A DNA stretch of 64,000 nt from Sphingobium lactosutens (lineage in GTDB: Bacteria > Pseudomonadota > Alphaproteobacteria > Sphingomonadales > Sphingomonadaceae). A model generated the notes under the pieces. The model was not told the DNA's origin. It did not search any database and was given only the letters and a program-made list of their open reading frames with translations. A program made the position numbers and the translations under genes. Numbering within the stretch: position 1 is the stretch's first letter; each line of letters opens with the position of its first letter. Where the stretch lies: NCBI RefSeq assembly GCF_013393185.1, contig NZ_QJQX01000061.1, forward strand, positions 24,769 to 88,768, in the 5' to 3' direction. Of this stretch, positions 18,146 through 26,275 are shown piece by piece.

Positions 18146-19267
18146 ATGCGGGAACGAATGGATTGCGTGGTCGTCGGCGCCGGCGTCGTAGGGCTGGCCG
18201 TCGCGCGCGCCTTGGCTCTGTCAGGACGCGAAGTTTTGGTGTTGGAGCAAGAGAACATTATCGGCAGCCATACCAGCAGCCGGAATTCCGAGGTTGTTCA
18301 CGCGGGCATTTATTACACGCCGGATTCACTCAAGGCCCGGCTCTGTCGGCGCGGTCGCGATCTCCTATACTCCTATTGTATCGAGCGCGGGCTGGGTCAT
18401 TCCCGCTGTGGCAAACTCATCATTGCTGTCGATCCGGACCAGCTGGAGAAGCTCGAGGCCGTAAGTGCCTATGCCGCACGCAATGACGTCCACGATCTCG
18501 TTCGCGTGTCCGGTGCGGAAATCGCGGAGCTGGAACCCAACGTCGTGGCGATAGCGGGCCTGCTCTCTCCCTCAACTGGGATCGTCGACAGCCACGCGCT
18601 GATGACGAGCTATGAAGGCGATATCGAAAATAGCGGCGGGATGGTTGTCTGCCGGTCCCGCGTCGAGCGCATCGAGCAATCCGGCGGCGACTTGATATGC
18701 TATCCTGGCGATCCGGACGGTATCGAAATCGCGGCGCGGACCGTCATCAATGCAGCAGGGCTGTTTGCCCAGGACCTCGCCAACTCGACCAGCGGCCTAC
18801 ATGAGGCGCAAATTCCGCGTCAGCATCTGGCAAAGGCGCATTACTACACGCTCAATGGCCGGCAGCCGTTCAAGCGACTCATCTATCCTGCCAACAACAA
18901 GGATGGTGGGCAGAGCATCCATGTAACAATCGACCTAGGCGGTCAGGTGAAATTCGGTCCGGACATGCGCTGGGTGTCCACGATCGATTATGATTTCGAT
19001 GACAGCAAACGGCAGGATTTCATCGCGGCAATCAAGAGCTACTATCCCACCCTCGATCCTGAAAACCTGGTCCCGGGCTATACGGGGATTCGTCCGCGAA
19101 TATTCGGCCCGTCAGAGGAAACCGCCGATTTTCGTATCGACGGCCCCTCCGTCCATGGTGTGGAAGGGCTCATAAACCTATTCGGTATCGAATCCCCGGG
19201 CCTGACCGCAAGCATGGCCATCGGCGACTATGTATCGCAGATGGCCAAAACCGCTATTCGGGGCTGA
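18146..19267 (+). CDS. FAD-dependent 2-hydroxy acid oxidase, LhgO-like
   Basis: 373-residue DAO-fold flavoprotein. VVVGAGVVGLAVARAL dinucleotide motif at the N-terminus, then the LhgO signature SSRNSEVVHAGIYY, and FGIESPGLTASMAIG near the end. LhgO oxidises L-2-hydroxyglutarate to 2-oxoglutarate and passes electrons to quinone. An alternative ATG at 18158 would give MDCVVVG, closer to relatives. It overlaps the opposing SMP-30 gene by 14 bases. In context it could make a substituted 2-oxoglutarate for the TPP decarboxylase downstream. Confidence 0.85.
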   Translation: MRERMDCVVVGAGVVGLAVARALALSGREVLVLEQENIIGSHTSSRNSEVVHAGIYYTPDSLKARLCRRGRDLLYSYCIERGLGHSRCGKLIIAVDPDQLEKLEAVSAYAARNDVHDLVRVSGAEIAELEPNVVAIAGLLSPSTGIVDSHALMTSYEGDIENSGGMVVCRSRVERIEQSGGDLICYPGDPDGIEIAARTVINAAGLFAQDLANSTSGLHEAQIPRQHLAKAHYYTLNGRQPFKRLIYPANNKDGGQSIHVTIDLGGQVKFGPDMRWVSTIDYDFDDSKRQDFIAAIKSYYPTLDPENLVPGYTGIRPRIFGPSEETADFRIDGPSVHGVEGLINLFGIESPGLTASMAIGDYVSQMAKTAIRG

Positions 19268-20171
19268 AGTTCAAGGCCAGCCCCGGCCGCGGCCACTTCA
19301 GCTTGACCAGCTGGCCCATGCAGCCGAGCGTGACATAGGCCGTGCGCCGATCGCTTCCGCCGAAGCAGATATTTGTCGTTCCGGGGTCCGGGAGCGGGAC
19401 ATGTTCGACGAGATTTCCCTGAGGATCGATCACTGTGATGCCGCCGCGCGCGAGCGTCGCAACGCAAACGTTCCCACATTCTTCTACCGCCAGTGAATCG
19501 TACAGATCGAATCCTGGGGCACCATAGAGAAGCGATTCACCATTGAGAAGTCCGGCCGGAACTGCTGCGCGTCCCGGTTCGGGTAAATTATACCGCCATA
19601 CACGGCCGACCATTGTTTCCGCGACATAGAGCCATTGTTCGTCGGGCGACAGCCCGACACCATTGGCGTGGCTGCAGGGATAGACTTGTTCAGATATGAA
19701 ACTCCCATCTGCTTTCGCATAATAGACGGCGCCGACGTCTTCAGTGCGCGCACGGCGCTTTCCATTGTCGGTGAACCACATGCCACCGTGGCGGTCGAAG
19801 ACCAGATCGTTCGGCGCCTTGAGCGGCTCACCCTCACAGTGGGTATAGAGCGTCTCGACCTGACCGGTATCGAGGTCGACAGCCTGAATGGATCCGCCTC
19901 GGTATCCCGCAGGCTGATGGCCGGGAATCAACATGCCGTCACGCTCATGCCATTCCATACCGCCATTGTTGCAGACGTAGCACCGCCCATCTGGACCGAT
20001 AGCCAGGCCATTGGGTCCGCCACCGAGATCAGCGACGACGCTGACTTTGCCCTCCGGGTCGACACGACTGACTGTTCCGCGCTCGATCTCGACAAGCAGG
20101 ATACTCCCATCGGGCATGGCGATGGGGCCTTCCGGAAAGCGCAAGCCATCTGCGACAACCTCATAATGCAT
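19254..20171 (-). CDS. SMP-30/gluconolactonase/LRE family lactonase
   Basis: 305-residue six-bladed beta-propeller. N-terminal GLRFPEGPIAMPDGS with the metal-binding Glu, GPNGLAIGPDG, PNDLVFDRHGGMWFTD, and the metal Asn/Asp region SHANGVGLSPDE. Members hydrolyse lactones or esters. GAGGAG precedes the ATG. Convergent with, and overlapping by 14 bases, the LhgO-like gene, and divergent from the 20332 operon. Confidence 0.87.
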   Translation of the reverse strand: MHYEVVADGLRFPEGPIAMPDGSILLVEIERGTVSRVDPEGKVSVVADLGGGPNGLAIGPDGRCYVCNNGGMEWHERDGMLIPGHQPAGYRGGSIQAVDLDTGQVETLYTHCEGEPLKAPNDLVFDRHGGMWFTDNGKRRARTEDVGAVYYAKADGSFISEQVYPCSHANGVGLSPDEQWLYVAETMVGRVWRYNLPEPGRAAVPAGLLNGESLLYGAPGFDLYDSLAVEECGNVCVATLARGGITVIDPQGNLVEHVPLPDPGTTNICFGGSDRRTAYVTLGCMGQLVKLKWPRPGLALNFSPE

Positions 20172-20331
20172 CTGGATCTCCTCTTTTTGGGATCGCCTGT
20201 ATGATGCGCGAACGTGCGCGTCTCACCATCCGAAAGGAGGGATGTGTTGCTGGTCAAAAGTTAGGTGCGTGCGTCCAGAAGCTCCTGTCTAAACTTCTGA
20301 GCGCCCCAAGATGGATCGAGGAGGGGAATAT
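20172..20331. promoter_or_regulatory. Promoter region of the ten-gene operon with regulon motif site C
   Basis: Contains AAAGTTAGGTG at 20257-20267, followed by CGTGCG as at site B, and 64 bases before the ATG at 20332, identical to the spacing at site B. No copy faces the SMP-30 gene. Confidence 0.5.
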
Positions 20332-21090
20332 ATGACAAGAATGCTCGAGGATAAGATTATCATCGTCACGGGTGCCGGGTCCGGCATGGGTGCGGCTGCG
20401 GTAAATATATTTGCTCGGGAAGGGGCGCATGTGGTGGCCGTCGGGCGCACCGCGTCGAAGCTTCCACCCGGGCGGGATCGTAACGGCGATATCCCGGCCG
20501 TTCTTCCGTTCGTGGCGGATGTCTCAAAGGGAGATGAGGTCAAGCGACTCGTCGAAGCGACCGTGGCGCGGTTCGGAAGGCTGGACGGTGCATTCAACAA
20601 TGCCGCGATTGACGGGGTGATCGCCAAGACCGCCGATTATCCCGAGGAGGAGTGGGACCAAGTCATCGCGATCAACCTCAAGGGTGCCTGGAACTGCATG
20701 CGGTATCAGATTCCCGCGATGCTTGCTTCCGGCGGCGGCGCGATCGTGAACAACGCATCGAGCCTGAGCGAGGTCGGCCAGTTTTCCATGCCAGCCTATT
20801 GTGCGTCGAAAGCAGGGCTGGTCGGCCTCACCAAAGCGGCTGCTCTGGACTACGGGGCTTCCGGTATCCGCGTGAATGCGCTGTCACCCGGCGTAGTGCA
20901 GTCGCCGATGCTGCAGATCCAGATCGACGCAAATCCTCAAATTCGGGACATTCTTGTCAGTCGACAGGTAATAGGCCGGCTTGGAATTCCTGAGGAACTC
21001 GCCGAGGCGGCTGCATGGATGTTGTCGGATCGTGCCAGCTTCATGGTCGGCGCCAATGTCGCAGTGGACGGCGGTTATCTCGCGCTCTGA
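20332..21090 (+). CDS. SDR family oxidoreductase
   Basis: 252-residue classical SDR: VTGAGSGMG loop, NNAA, serine in NNASSLSEVG, YCASKAGL, C-terminal VGANVAVDGGYLAL. GAGGAGGGG precedes the ATG at 20332. First gene of a densely packed operon that runs to 30585; it probably oxidises a hydroxylated intermediate. Confidence 0.88.
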   Translation: MTRMLEDKIIIVTGAGSGMGAAAVNIFAREGAHVVAVGRTASKLPPGRDRNGDIPAVLPFVADVSKGDEVKRLVEATVARFGRLDGAFNNAAIDGVIAKTADYPEEEWDQVIAINLKGAWNCMRYQIPAMLASGGGAIVNNASSLSEVGQFSMPAYCASKAGLVGLTKAAALDYGASGIRVNALSPGVVQSPMLQIQIDANPQIRDILVSRQVIGRLGIPEELAEAAAWMLSDRASFMVGANVAVDGGYLAL

Positions 21091-21123
21091 CGCGCTAAAT
21101 ATTTTTCGGAGAAGTCAAAGATT

Positions 21124-21672
21124 ATGTCTGACCACGATATTTCGCCCAGTCTGGCGCCCGAGGAGACTTGGCAAGATCAAGTCCTGAACGTCTTGAAGGA
21201 TCATGGGGTCTCATTGATCAGCTATGTCCCGGACGCCGGTCATGCAGCGGCAATTCGGGGTGCGATCGCTGACCCCGATATCGAAGCGGTTTCCCTCACC
21301 ACCGAAGAAGAAGGAATAGCGGTCAACGCCGGCGCGTGGCTGGGTGGCCGCCGTGCCGCATTGCTCATGCAGTCGAGCGGCGTCGGTAACTGCATCAACA
21401 TGCTCTCGCTGATCCAGATCTGCCGCTTTCCGTTTCTCACCATCGTTACGATGCGCGGTGAATGGAATGAATTCAATCCATGGCAGGTCCCGATGGGGGC
21501 GAGCACGCCGGCCGCTTTCGAACTCATGGGGGTCCGCGTTCTTCGAGCGGACAGCGCCGATGATGTGGCGCCAACCATCGCGTCGGCGGCAAACTTGGCT
21601 TTCTTGGCAAGCATACCCTGCGCCGTGCTCATTTCGCAGCGTGTCATCGGCTCCAAGGTCTGGACGAAGTAA
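21124..21672 (+). CDS. TPP-dependent 2-oxoacid decarboxylase, alpha (Pyr-domain) subunit
   Basis: 182 residues corresponding to the N-terminal pyrimidine-binding domain of TPP decarboxylases. It contains LTTEEEGIAVNAGAWLGG with the Glu that activates the TPP aminopyrimidine, and QSSGVGNCINML. Resembles the ComD/phosphonopyruvate and sulfopyruvate decarboxylase alpha type, where the enzyme is split over two genes. Its stop overlaps the beta-subunit ATG (TAATG). The acid decarboxylated is unknown; in context a substituted 2-oxoglutarate is plausible. Confidence 0.82.
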   Translation: MSDHDISPSLAPEETWQDQVLNVLKDHGVSLISYVPDAGHAAAIRGAIADPDIEAVSLTTEEEGIAVNAGAWLGGRRAALLMQSSGVGNCINMLSLIQICRFPFLTIVTMRGEWNEFNPWQVPMGASTPAAFELMGVRVLRADSADDVAPTIASAANLAFLASIPCAVLISQRVIGSKVWTK

Positions 21673-22274
21673 TGAAGGGAATGGAAATGGGTTCAGCGCT
21701 TCTGGAGCGTCGCGATGCTGTTGTCCGACTGTTGTCGGAGCGGTCCGGTGCGATCGTCGTCTCGGGTCTCGGCTCGGCCACTTATGATGTCGCGGCCGCT
21801 GGGGACAATGACCGGAATTTCTATCTTTGGGGCGCAATGGGTGGGGCCGCGATGATCGGGCTCGGTATCGCGCTGGCGCAACCGGACGTCCCGGTCATTG
21901 TAGTTACCGGCGATGGTGAGATGTTGATGGGGCTCGGGGGTTTTGCAACCATCAGCCAAAAGAACCCAGCTAACCTGACCGTTGTCGTGCTCGACAACGA
22001 GCTCTACGGGGAGACAGGCGAGCAGCACAGCCATACGTCCAAAGGCGCTGACTTGGGCGCAGTTGCTGCGGCATGTGGAATCCGCGACGTGCGAACCGTG
22101 CGGTCGTTCGATGAGCTCGCTGTCCTGGCTGCCCGCAGCGGAAGCGTTGGCGAGGCGACCACCGTCGCAGTGGTCAAGATTGATCCAGGTGAAACGCCGC
22201 GCGTTCTTCCCTCCCGGGATGGTGCGCTGATCAAGACGAAGGTGCGCGCTTCGCTTGGCTTGGACAGCATGTAG
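21672..22274 (+). CDS. TPP-dependent 2-oxoacid decarboxylase, beta (PP-domain) subunit
   Basis: 200 residues, the pyrophosphate-binding half of the split decarboxylase. The TPP-Mg signature begins at GDGEMLMGLGG and ends in VVVLDNELYGETG; LWGAMGGAAMIGLGIALAQP precedes it. Starts within the alpha-subunit stop. ComE-like. The aldehyde produced would be a substrate for the aldehyde dehydrogenase at 26268. Confidence 0.82.
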   Translation: MKGMEMGSALLERRDAVVRLLSERSGAIVVSGLGSATYDVAAAGDNDRNFYLWGAMGGAAMIGLGIALAQPDVPVIVVTGDGEMLMGLGGFATISQKNPANLTVVVLDNELYGETGEQHSHTSKGADLGAVAAACGIRDVRTVRSFDELAVLAARSGSVGEATTVAVVKIDPGETPRVLPSRDGALIKTKVRASLGLDSM

Positions 22275-22284
22275 GGCGCCGATC

Positions 22285-23514
22285 ATGGTGCCTTTCGATC
22301 GAAGTCTTTCGGGTTTGCGTATTGTGGAGGTCGCGTCATTTGTCGCCGGACCATCAGCGGGTCTTCATCTGGCTCAGCTTGGTGCCGACGTTATTCGGGT
22401 TGAGGATAAGGACGGGGGCCCGGATTTCCGACGATGGCCCCTTTCGAACGACGGAGCGTCTTTCTACTGGGAAGGCCTTAACAAGGGAAAGAGATCGCTT
22501 GCGATCGACCTTCGCTCGAAGGACGGGCGTGGGTACGTCGAGGAGATTGTAACGGCGGCCGGCGACGGTGCGGGAATTCTGCTGACGAACCTTCCCGATA
22601 GGTCGTTTCTCAATCACGAAGAATTGGCGCTGCGTCGCCCTGACCTCATTTCGGTACGGATCGAGGGGTGGCCGAATGGCCGCACGGCTGTGGATTACAC
22701 GGTAAATGCGGCGCTCGGTGTGCCACTTATAACCGGAGCTTCCGAAGGGCCCCCGGTCAACCACGTGGTACCCGGGTGGGATCTACTGATGGGTGCCTAT
22801 GCGGCCTTTGTGGTGCTCGCTGCACATCGATTGCGCTGCCAGACAGGGCAGGGGCAGGAAATCCGGCTTGCCTTGGGGGATATCGCCGCCGCGAGCTTGG
22901 GGCATCTGGGAATGATCGCAGAAGCAGTGGCTGGGGATGGTGACAGGCCGCGTCATGGGAATAATCTGTTCGGCGCCTTTGGGCGGGATTTCATTACCGC
23001 CGACGGCGAACATATTATGATTGTGGCCGTTACGCCCGGACAGTGGAAAGCGCTTGTTGCTGCACTCGCGCTCGAGGATGCGGTCAAGACCCTCGAACAA
23101 AGCTGCGGGGCAAATTTTGCTGACGAAGCTAGCCGGTTTATCCATCGTGACGCACTCAACGCGCTCGTTTCAGGCGCCGTCGCGCGCCTGGCTTTGGCCG
23201 ATCTCGAATCGCTGTTGCGTCGGCACGGGGCGTGCTTCGACGCCTACAGGCCACTTGCTGCGGCCGCTCGCGAAGTGGCCGGGCCGATTGCGGGCAATCC
23301 GATCTTTTCCGAGATCGAGCAAGTCAGCAAGGCGCGCTATCCCGTTGCGGCGACGATCGCCCGCTTTACCGGCGAGCGTCGCCCGCCTGCGCCGGCCGGG
23401 GAGCTCGGACGCGGCGGAGGGCGCTTGTTGATCGATCTTTGCGGGGCTCATCTGTCGATCGTCCAAGACTTGGTGCGGCGCAATATCCTCCGCGATCCGG
23501 AGGTGGGGGAATGA
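22285..23514 (+). CDS. mct: 2-Methylfumaryl-CoA isomerase (mesaconyl-CoA C1-C4 CoA transferase), class III CoA-transferase
   Basis: 409 residues from the ATG at 22285. CaiB/BaiF fold, but with the distinctive sequence of the Chloroflexus-type intramolecular enzyme Mct: LAQLGADVIR, RWPLSNDG, GLNKGKRSLAIDLR, catalytic-Asp region AVDYTVNAALG, VNHVVPGWD, GHLGMIAE, and GNNLFGAFGRDF. Mct moves CoA from C1 to C4 of mesaconate in the 3-hydroxypropionate bi-cycle. Location beside Mcd, Meh and a CitE lyase supports the specific assignment. Its TGA overlaps the Mcd start (ATGA). The assignment rests on remembered sequence and needs alignment. Confidence 0.78.
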   Translation: MVPFDRSLSGLRIVEVASFVAGPSAGLHLAQLGADVIRVEDKDGGPDFRRWPLSNDGASFYWEGLNKGKRSLAIDLRSKDGRGYVEEIVTAAGDGAGILLTNLPDRSFLNHEELALRRPDLISVRIEGWPNGRTAVDYTVNAALGVPLITGASEGPPVNHVVPGWDLLMGAYAAFVVLAAHRLRCQTGQGQEIRLALGDIAAASLGHLGMIAEAVAGDGDRPRHGNNLFGAFGRDFITADGEHIMIVAVTPGQWKALVAALALEDAVKTLEQSCGANFADEASRFIHRDALNALVSGAVARLALADLESLLRRHGACFDAYRPLAAAAREVAGPIAGNPIFSEIEQVSKARYPVAATIARFTGERRPPAPAGELGRGGGRLLIDLCGAHLSIVQDLVRRNILRDPEVGE

Positions 23515-25142
23515 TGTCGGGTCCAACAGGCGGAGAGGCGGACAGCATCGAGCGGGCATTTGGCGCCTTGAAGGCCGTGGAAAGCTACTGCCAGTCGGCT
23601 CTCGCCATATGCCGGGAGGATCTTGCGTATCAAGGCCAGCGCCCGCGCCATGGTCTCGCATGGACATTTGTGCTGGCCGAAGGATTGGTCGCACTGACGC
23701 GATGGGCCTCCGGGCTCCGCGCATTCGGAGCGCTGCAATCCATCGATATCGCGATCGTCGAGGCGGCCTTCCAGGAGTATCTGGGGCAGCTCATCGGCGG
23801 AATTCCCGTAAGCCAGCTCGAAATGATCCGGCCTGACGATGTCGGTGGCAGCGCGGATTTGCTTCGATCGGATCCGTCCGTTGCCTGGTTTTTGAGCGCA
23901 GCGCATGGCGCGAGGGGACGGTTGGCCGATGCGCTCCTGGAGGGCGCGCGACCCAGCGAGGGCACCGGCGACGAGACGATCGATGCCGTGCGCGACGTCC
24001 TGCGGCGCTTCTCGTCCGATCAGATCATTCCCCATGCTCAGACATGGCATTTGGAGAATGCTCTGCTGCCCGACGCCGTTCTCGAGAGCATGAGTGCGCT
24101 CGGTGTGTTCGGACTCCCGCTCTCCGCCGACTATGGCGGTACCGGTCTTGGCAAGCTGGCGATGTGTGTGGCGTCGGAAGAGCTCAGCCGTGGATGGCTT
24201 GCGGTGGGGTCGGTCGGTACGCGTTCCGAAATTGCTGGCGAATTGATCGCTCAATCCGGGACAGAAGCGCAGCGTGAACAATGGCTCCCGGGCATTGCTT
24301 CGGGGGCGGTCCTCCCGACAGCCGTTTTCACGGAGGCCGGCGCAGGGTCCGATCTCTCCGCTGTCTCGACGCGGGCTGTGAAGCTTCCGGATGGCAGGTG
24401 GCGCATCGATGGCACCAAATTGTGGATCACACATGCGGCGCGCGCAGACTTGATGGTGATCCTCGCACGCACCGACACATCCGACGAGTGCGGCCGGGAG
24501 CTAAGCATTTTCCTCGCGCCTAAACCCCGTAGCGTGTCGGGCCCGCGTTTTTCCATTCCGGGCCTTACAGGGTCCGAAATCGAAGTGCTAGGCTACCGGG
24601 GAATGAAGGAATATGAGCTAAGCTTCGATGGCTTCGAAGTGCCCGCAGACGGCTTGCTCGGAGGTGTCACGGGGCAGGGTTTCCGCCAACTCTTGGGAAC
24701 GTTCGAATCGGCGCGGATTCAAACCGCCGCCCGCGCTGTGGGTGTGGCATCCAGAGCGCTGGACCTCAGCGTCGACCAGTCGAACCAGCGCGAGCAATTC
24801 GGCCGGAATATCGGAAAGTTCGAGCGGGTCGCCGACAAACTGGCGATGATGGCGACCGAGATCGTTGTGGCGCGCGAGCTCAGCTATCTGGCCGCCCGCC
24901 GAAAAGATGAGGGACGCCGCTGCGACCTCGAAGCGGGAATGGCCAAATTATTGGCTTCCCGAGCGGCTTGGTCGTGCGCCGACGGTGCCGTTCAAATCCA
25001 TGGAGGCAGCGGATTTGCGCTTGAGGCGGAACCGAGCCGTTTGCTCTGCGATGCACGCGTCCTCAGCATTTTCGAGGGGGCAAGCGAGATCCAGGCCGAG
25101 ATCGTCTCGCGCCGGATATTAGAGCGGAGCCTGAGGCAATGA
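23511..25142 (+). CDS. mcd: (2S)-Methylsuccinyl-CoA dehydrogenase
   Basis: 543 residues from the ATG at 23511 (AGGTGGGGGA upstream, 4-base overlap with mct). An ordinary acyl-CoA dehydrogenase has about 380-400 residues; the additional N-terminal domain of about 150 with HGLAWTFVLAEGL and YLGQLIGGIPVSQLEMIRP is the hallmark of Mcd from the ethylmalonyl-CoA pathway. Core segments SEELSRGWLAVGSVGTRSE, FTEAGAGSDL, LWITHAAR, LGYRGMKEYEL and FESARIQTAARA also fit Mcd. It oxidises methylsuccinyl-CoA to mesaconyl-C1-CoA, passing electrons to ETF. No ccr, meaA or ecm is nearby, so this copy is probably catabolic. Confidence 0.85.
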   Translation: MMSGPTGGEADSIERAFGALKAVESYCQSALAICREDLAYQGQRPRHGLAWTFVLAEGLVALTRWASGLRAFGALQSIDIAIVEAAFQEYLGQLIGGIPVSQLEMIRPDDVGGSADLLRSDPSVAWFLSAAHGARGRLADALLEGARPSEGTGDETIDAVRDVLRRFSSDQIIPHAQTWHLENALLPDAVLESMSALGVFGLPLSADYGGTGLGKLAMCVASEELSRGWLAVGSVGTRSEIAGELIAQSGTEAQREQWLPGIASGAVLPTAVFTEAGAGSDLSAVSTRAVKLPDGRWRIDGTKLWITHAARADLMVILARTDTSDECGRELSIFLAPKPRSVSGPRFSIPGLTGSEIEVLGYRGMKEYELSFDGFEVPADGLLGGVTGQGFRQLLGTFESARIQTAARAVGVASRALDLSVDQSNQREQFGRNIGKFERVADKLAMMATEIVVARELSYLAARRKDEGRRCDLEAGMAKLLASRAAWSCADGAVQIHGGSGFALEAEPSRLLCDARVLSIFEGASEIQAEIVSRRILERSLRQ

Positions 25143-26275
25143 CGGGACTGGGACGGGAGCTGGAAGGTCTGACGGTCGTATCGATCGAGCAGGCGGTTGC
25201 CGCACCCTATTGCGGCCTGCTGCTAGCGGACGCCGGCGCGCGCGTCATCAAGGTGGAGAGGCCTGATGGCGATTTTGCACGCGCCTATGACAGCGCAGCG
25301 GACGGCGAGAGCAGCTATTTCATGTGGCTGAACCGGGGGAAGGAGTCGATCGCGCTCGATCTGGATATTCCGGCCGACGGCGATCTCCTGGCCGGAATGC
25401 TCGATCGCGCGGATATCTTCCTCCACAATCTCTCACCTGGCGCGCTGGAACGGCGTGGCTTCGGACATGAAGCTCTCGGCCGGACAAACCCCAGATTGGT
25501 GAGCTGCGAAATCACCGGTTACGGGCGCGCCGGGGCCGCCGCGGGCATGAAGGCCTATGACCTGCTCGTGCAAGCCGAGACGGGGCTGTGCTCCATTACC
25601 GGTACACCCGACGGGCCCGCGCGGGTAGGTGTTTCATTGTGCGACATCGCTACCGGATTGACGGCCTTTTCGGGGATCCTGCGGGCGCTGTTGCGCAGAG
25701 CGGTTACGGGGCAGGGCATGGCGCTGTCCGTATCGATGTTCGACGTGCTGGCCGATTGGATGAACGTGCCTCTGCTGCATTGGCGCGCGACGGGACAGCT
25801 CCCCCCGAGGCTCGGCGTTTCGCATGCGACGCTTGCCCCTTATGGTCTTTACTCGGTGCAGGATGGCACCTTGCTGATAGGCGTTCAATCCAATCGAGAA
25901 TGGGCGGCTCTTTGTAGCGACGTTCTTGGCAAGCCCGAGCTGACGCAGGATCCGCGCTTTTTAAGAAATGACGATCGCGTCTCGAACCGGAGTGCGATGG
26001 ATGAAGAAATCGGGCCCATTTTTGCACGAATGATCAAGTCGGAGCTCATCGCGCGGCTGGATGGGGCACGGATCGCCTACGCAAATCTGAACGATATCGA
26101 ACAGCTGTCGAACCATTCCCAGCTCCGCCAGATCGAGGCCCGGCTTGGCAGCGCGCGGGTCAGCATCGCCGATCTGCCGATCGTCACCGATCAACGTTCG
26201 CGTGACGTGCCGGCGCTCGATGCGCATGGCGCCGCCCTTCGGCATGAATTTAAAAAGGAAAATGAGGATGGCTGA
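25139..26275 (+). CDS. Class III CoA-transferase (itaconate/mesaconate/methylsuccinate type)
   Basis: 378 residues, CaiB/BaiF fold, start overlapping the mcd stop (ATGA). N-terminal EQAVAAPYCGLLLADAGARVIKVE in part, LNRGKESIALDL, catalytic Asp in KAYDLLVQAETGL, then ITGTPDGPARVGVSLCDIATG and VSMFDVLADWMN. This resembles succinyl-CoA:itaconate, mesaconate or citramalate CoA-transferases. It probably activates a C5 dicarboxylate (methylsuccinate) using succinyl-CoA or acetyl-CoA, giving the Mcd substrate. The donor cannot be told from sequence. Confidence 0.82.
   Translation: MTGLGRELEGLTVVSIEQAVAAPYCGLLLADAGARVIKVERPDGDFARAYDSAADGESSYFMWLNRGKESIALDLDIPADGDLLAGMLDRADIFLHNLSPGALERRGFGHEALGRTNPRLVSCEITGYGRAGAAAGMKAYDLLVQAETGLCSITGTPDGPARVGVSLCDIATGLTAFSGILRALLRRAVTGQGMALSVSMFDVLADWMNVPLLHWRATGQLPPRLGVSHATLAPYGLYSVQDGTLLIGVQSNREWAALCSDVLGKPELTQDPRFLRNDDRVSNRSAMDEEIGPIFARMIKSELIARLDGARIAYANLNDIEQLSNHSQLRQIEARLGSARVSIADLPIVTDQRSRDVPALDAHGAALRHEFKKENEDG

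Noticed and set aside
23232..23510. Upstream extension of the Mcd frame
   Set aside because: Lies inside the mct gene, is Arg/Cys-rich and lacks similarity; the ATG at 23511 has a ribosome site and gives the right N-terminus.
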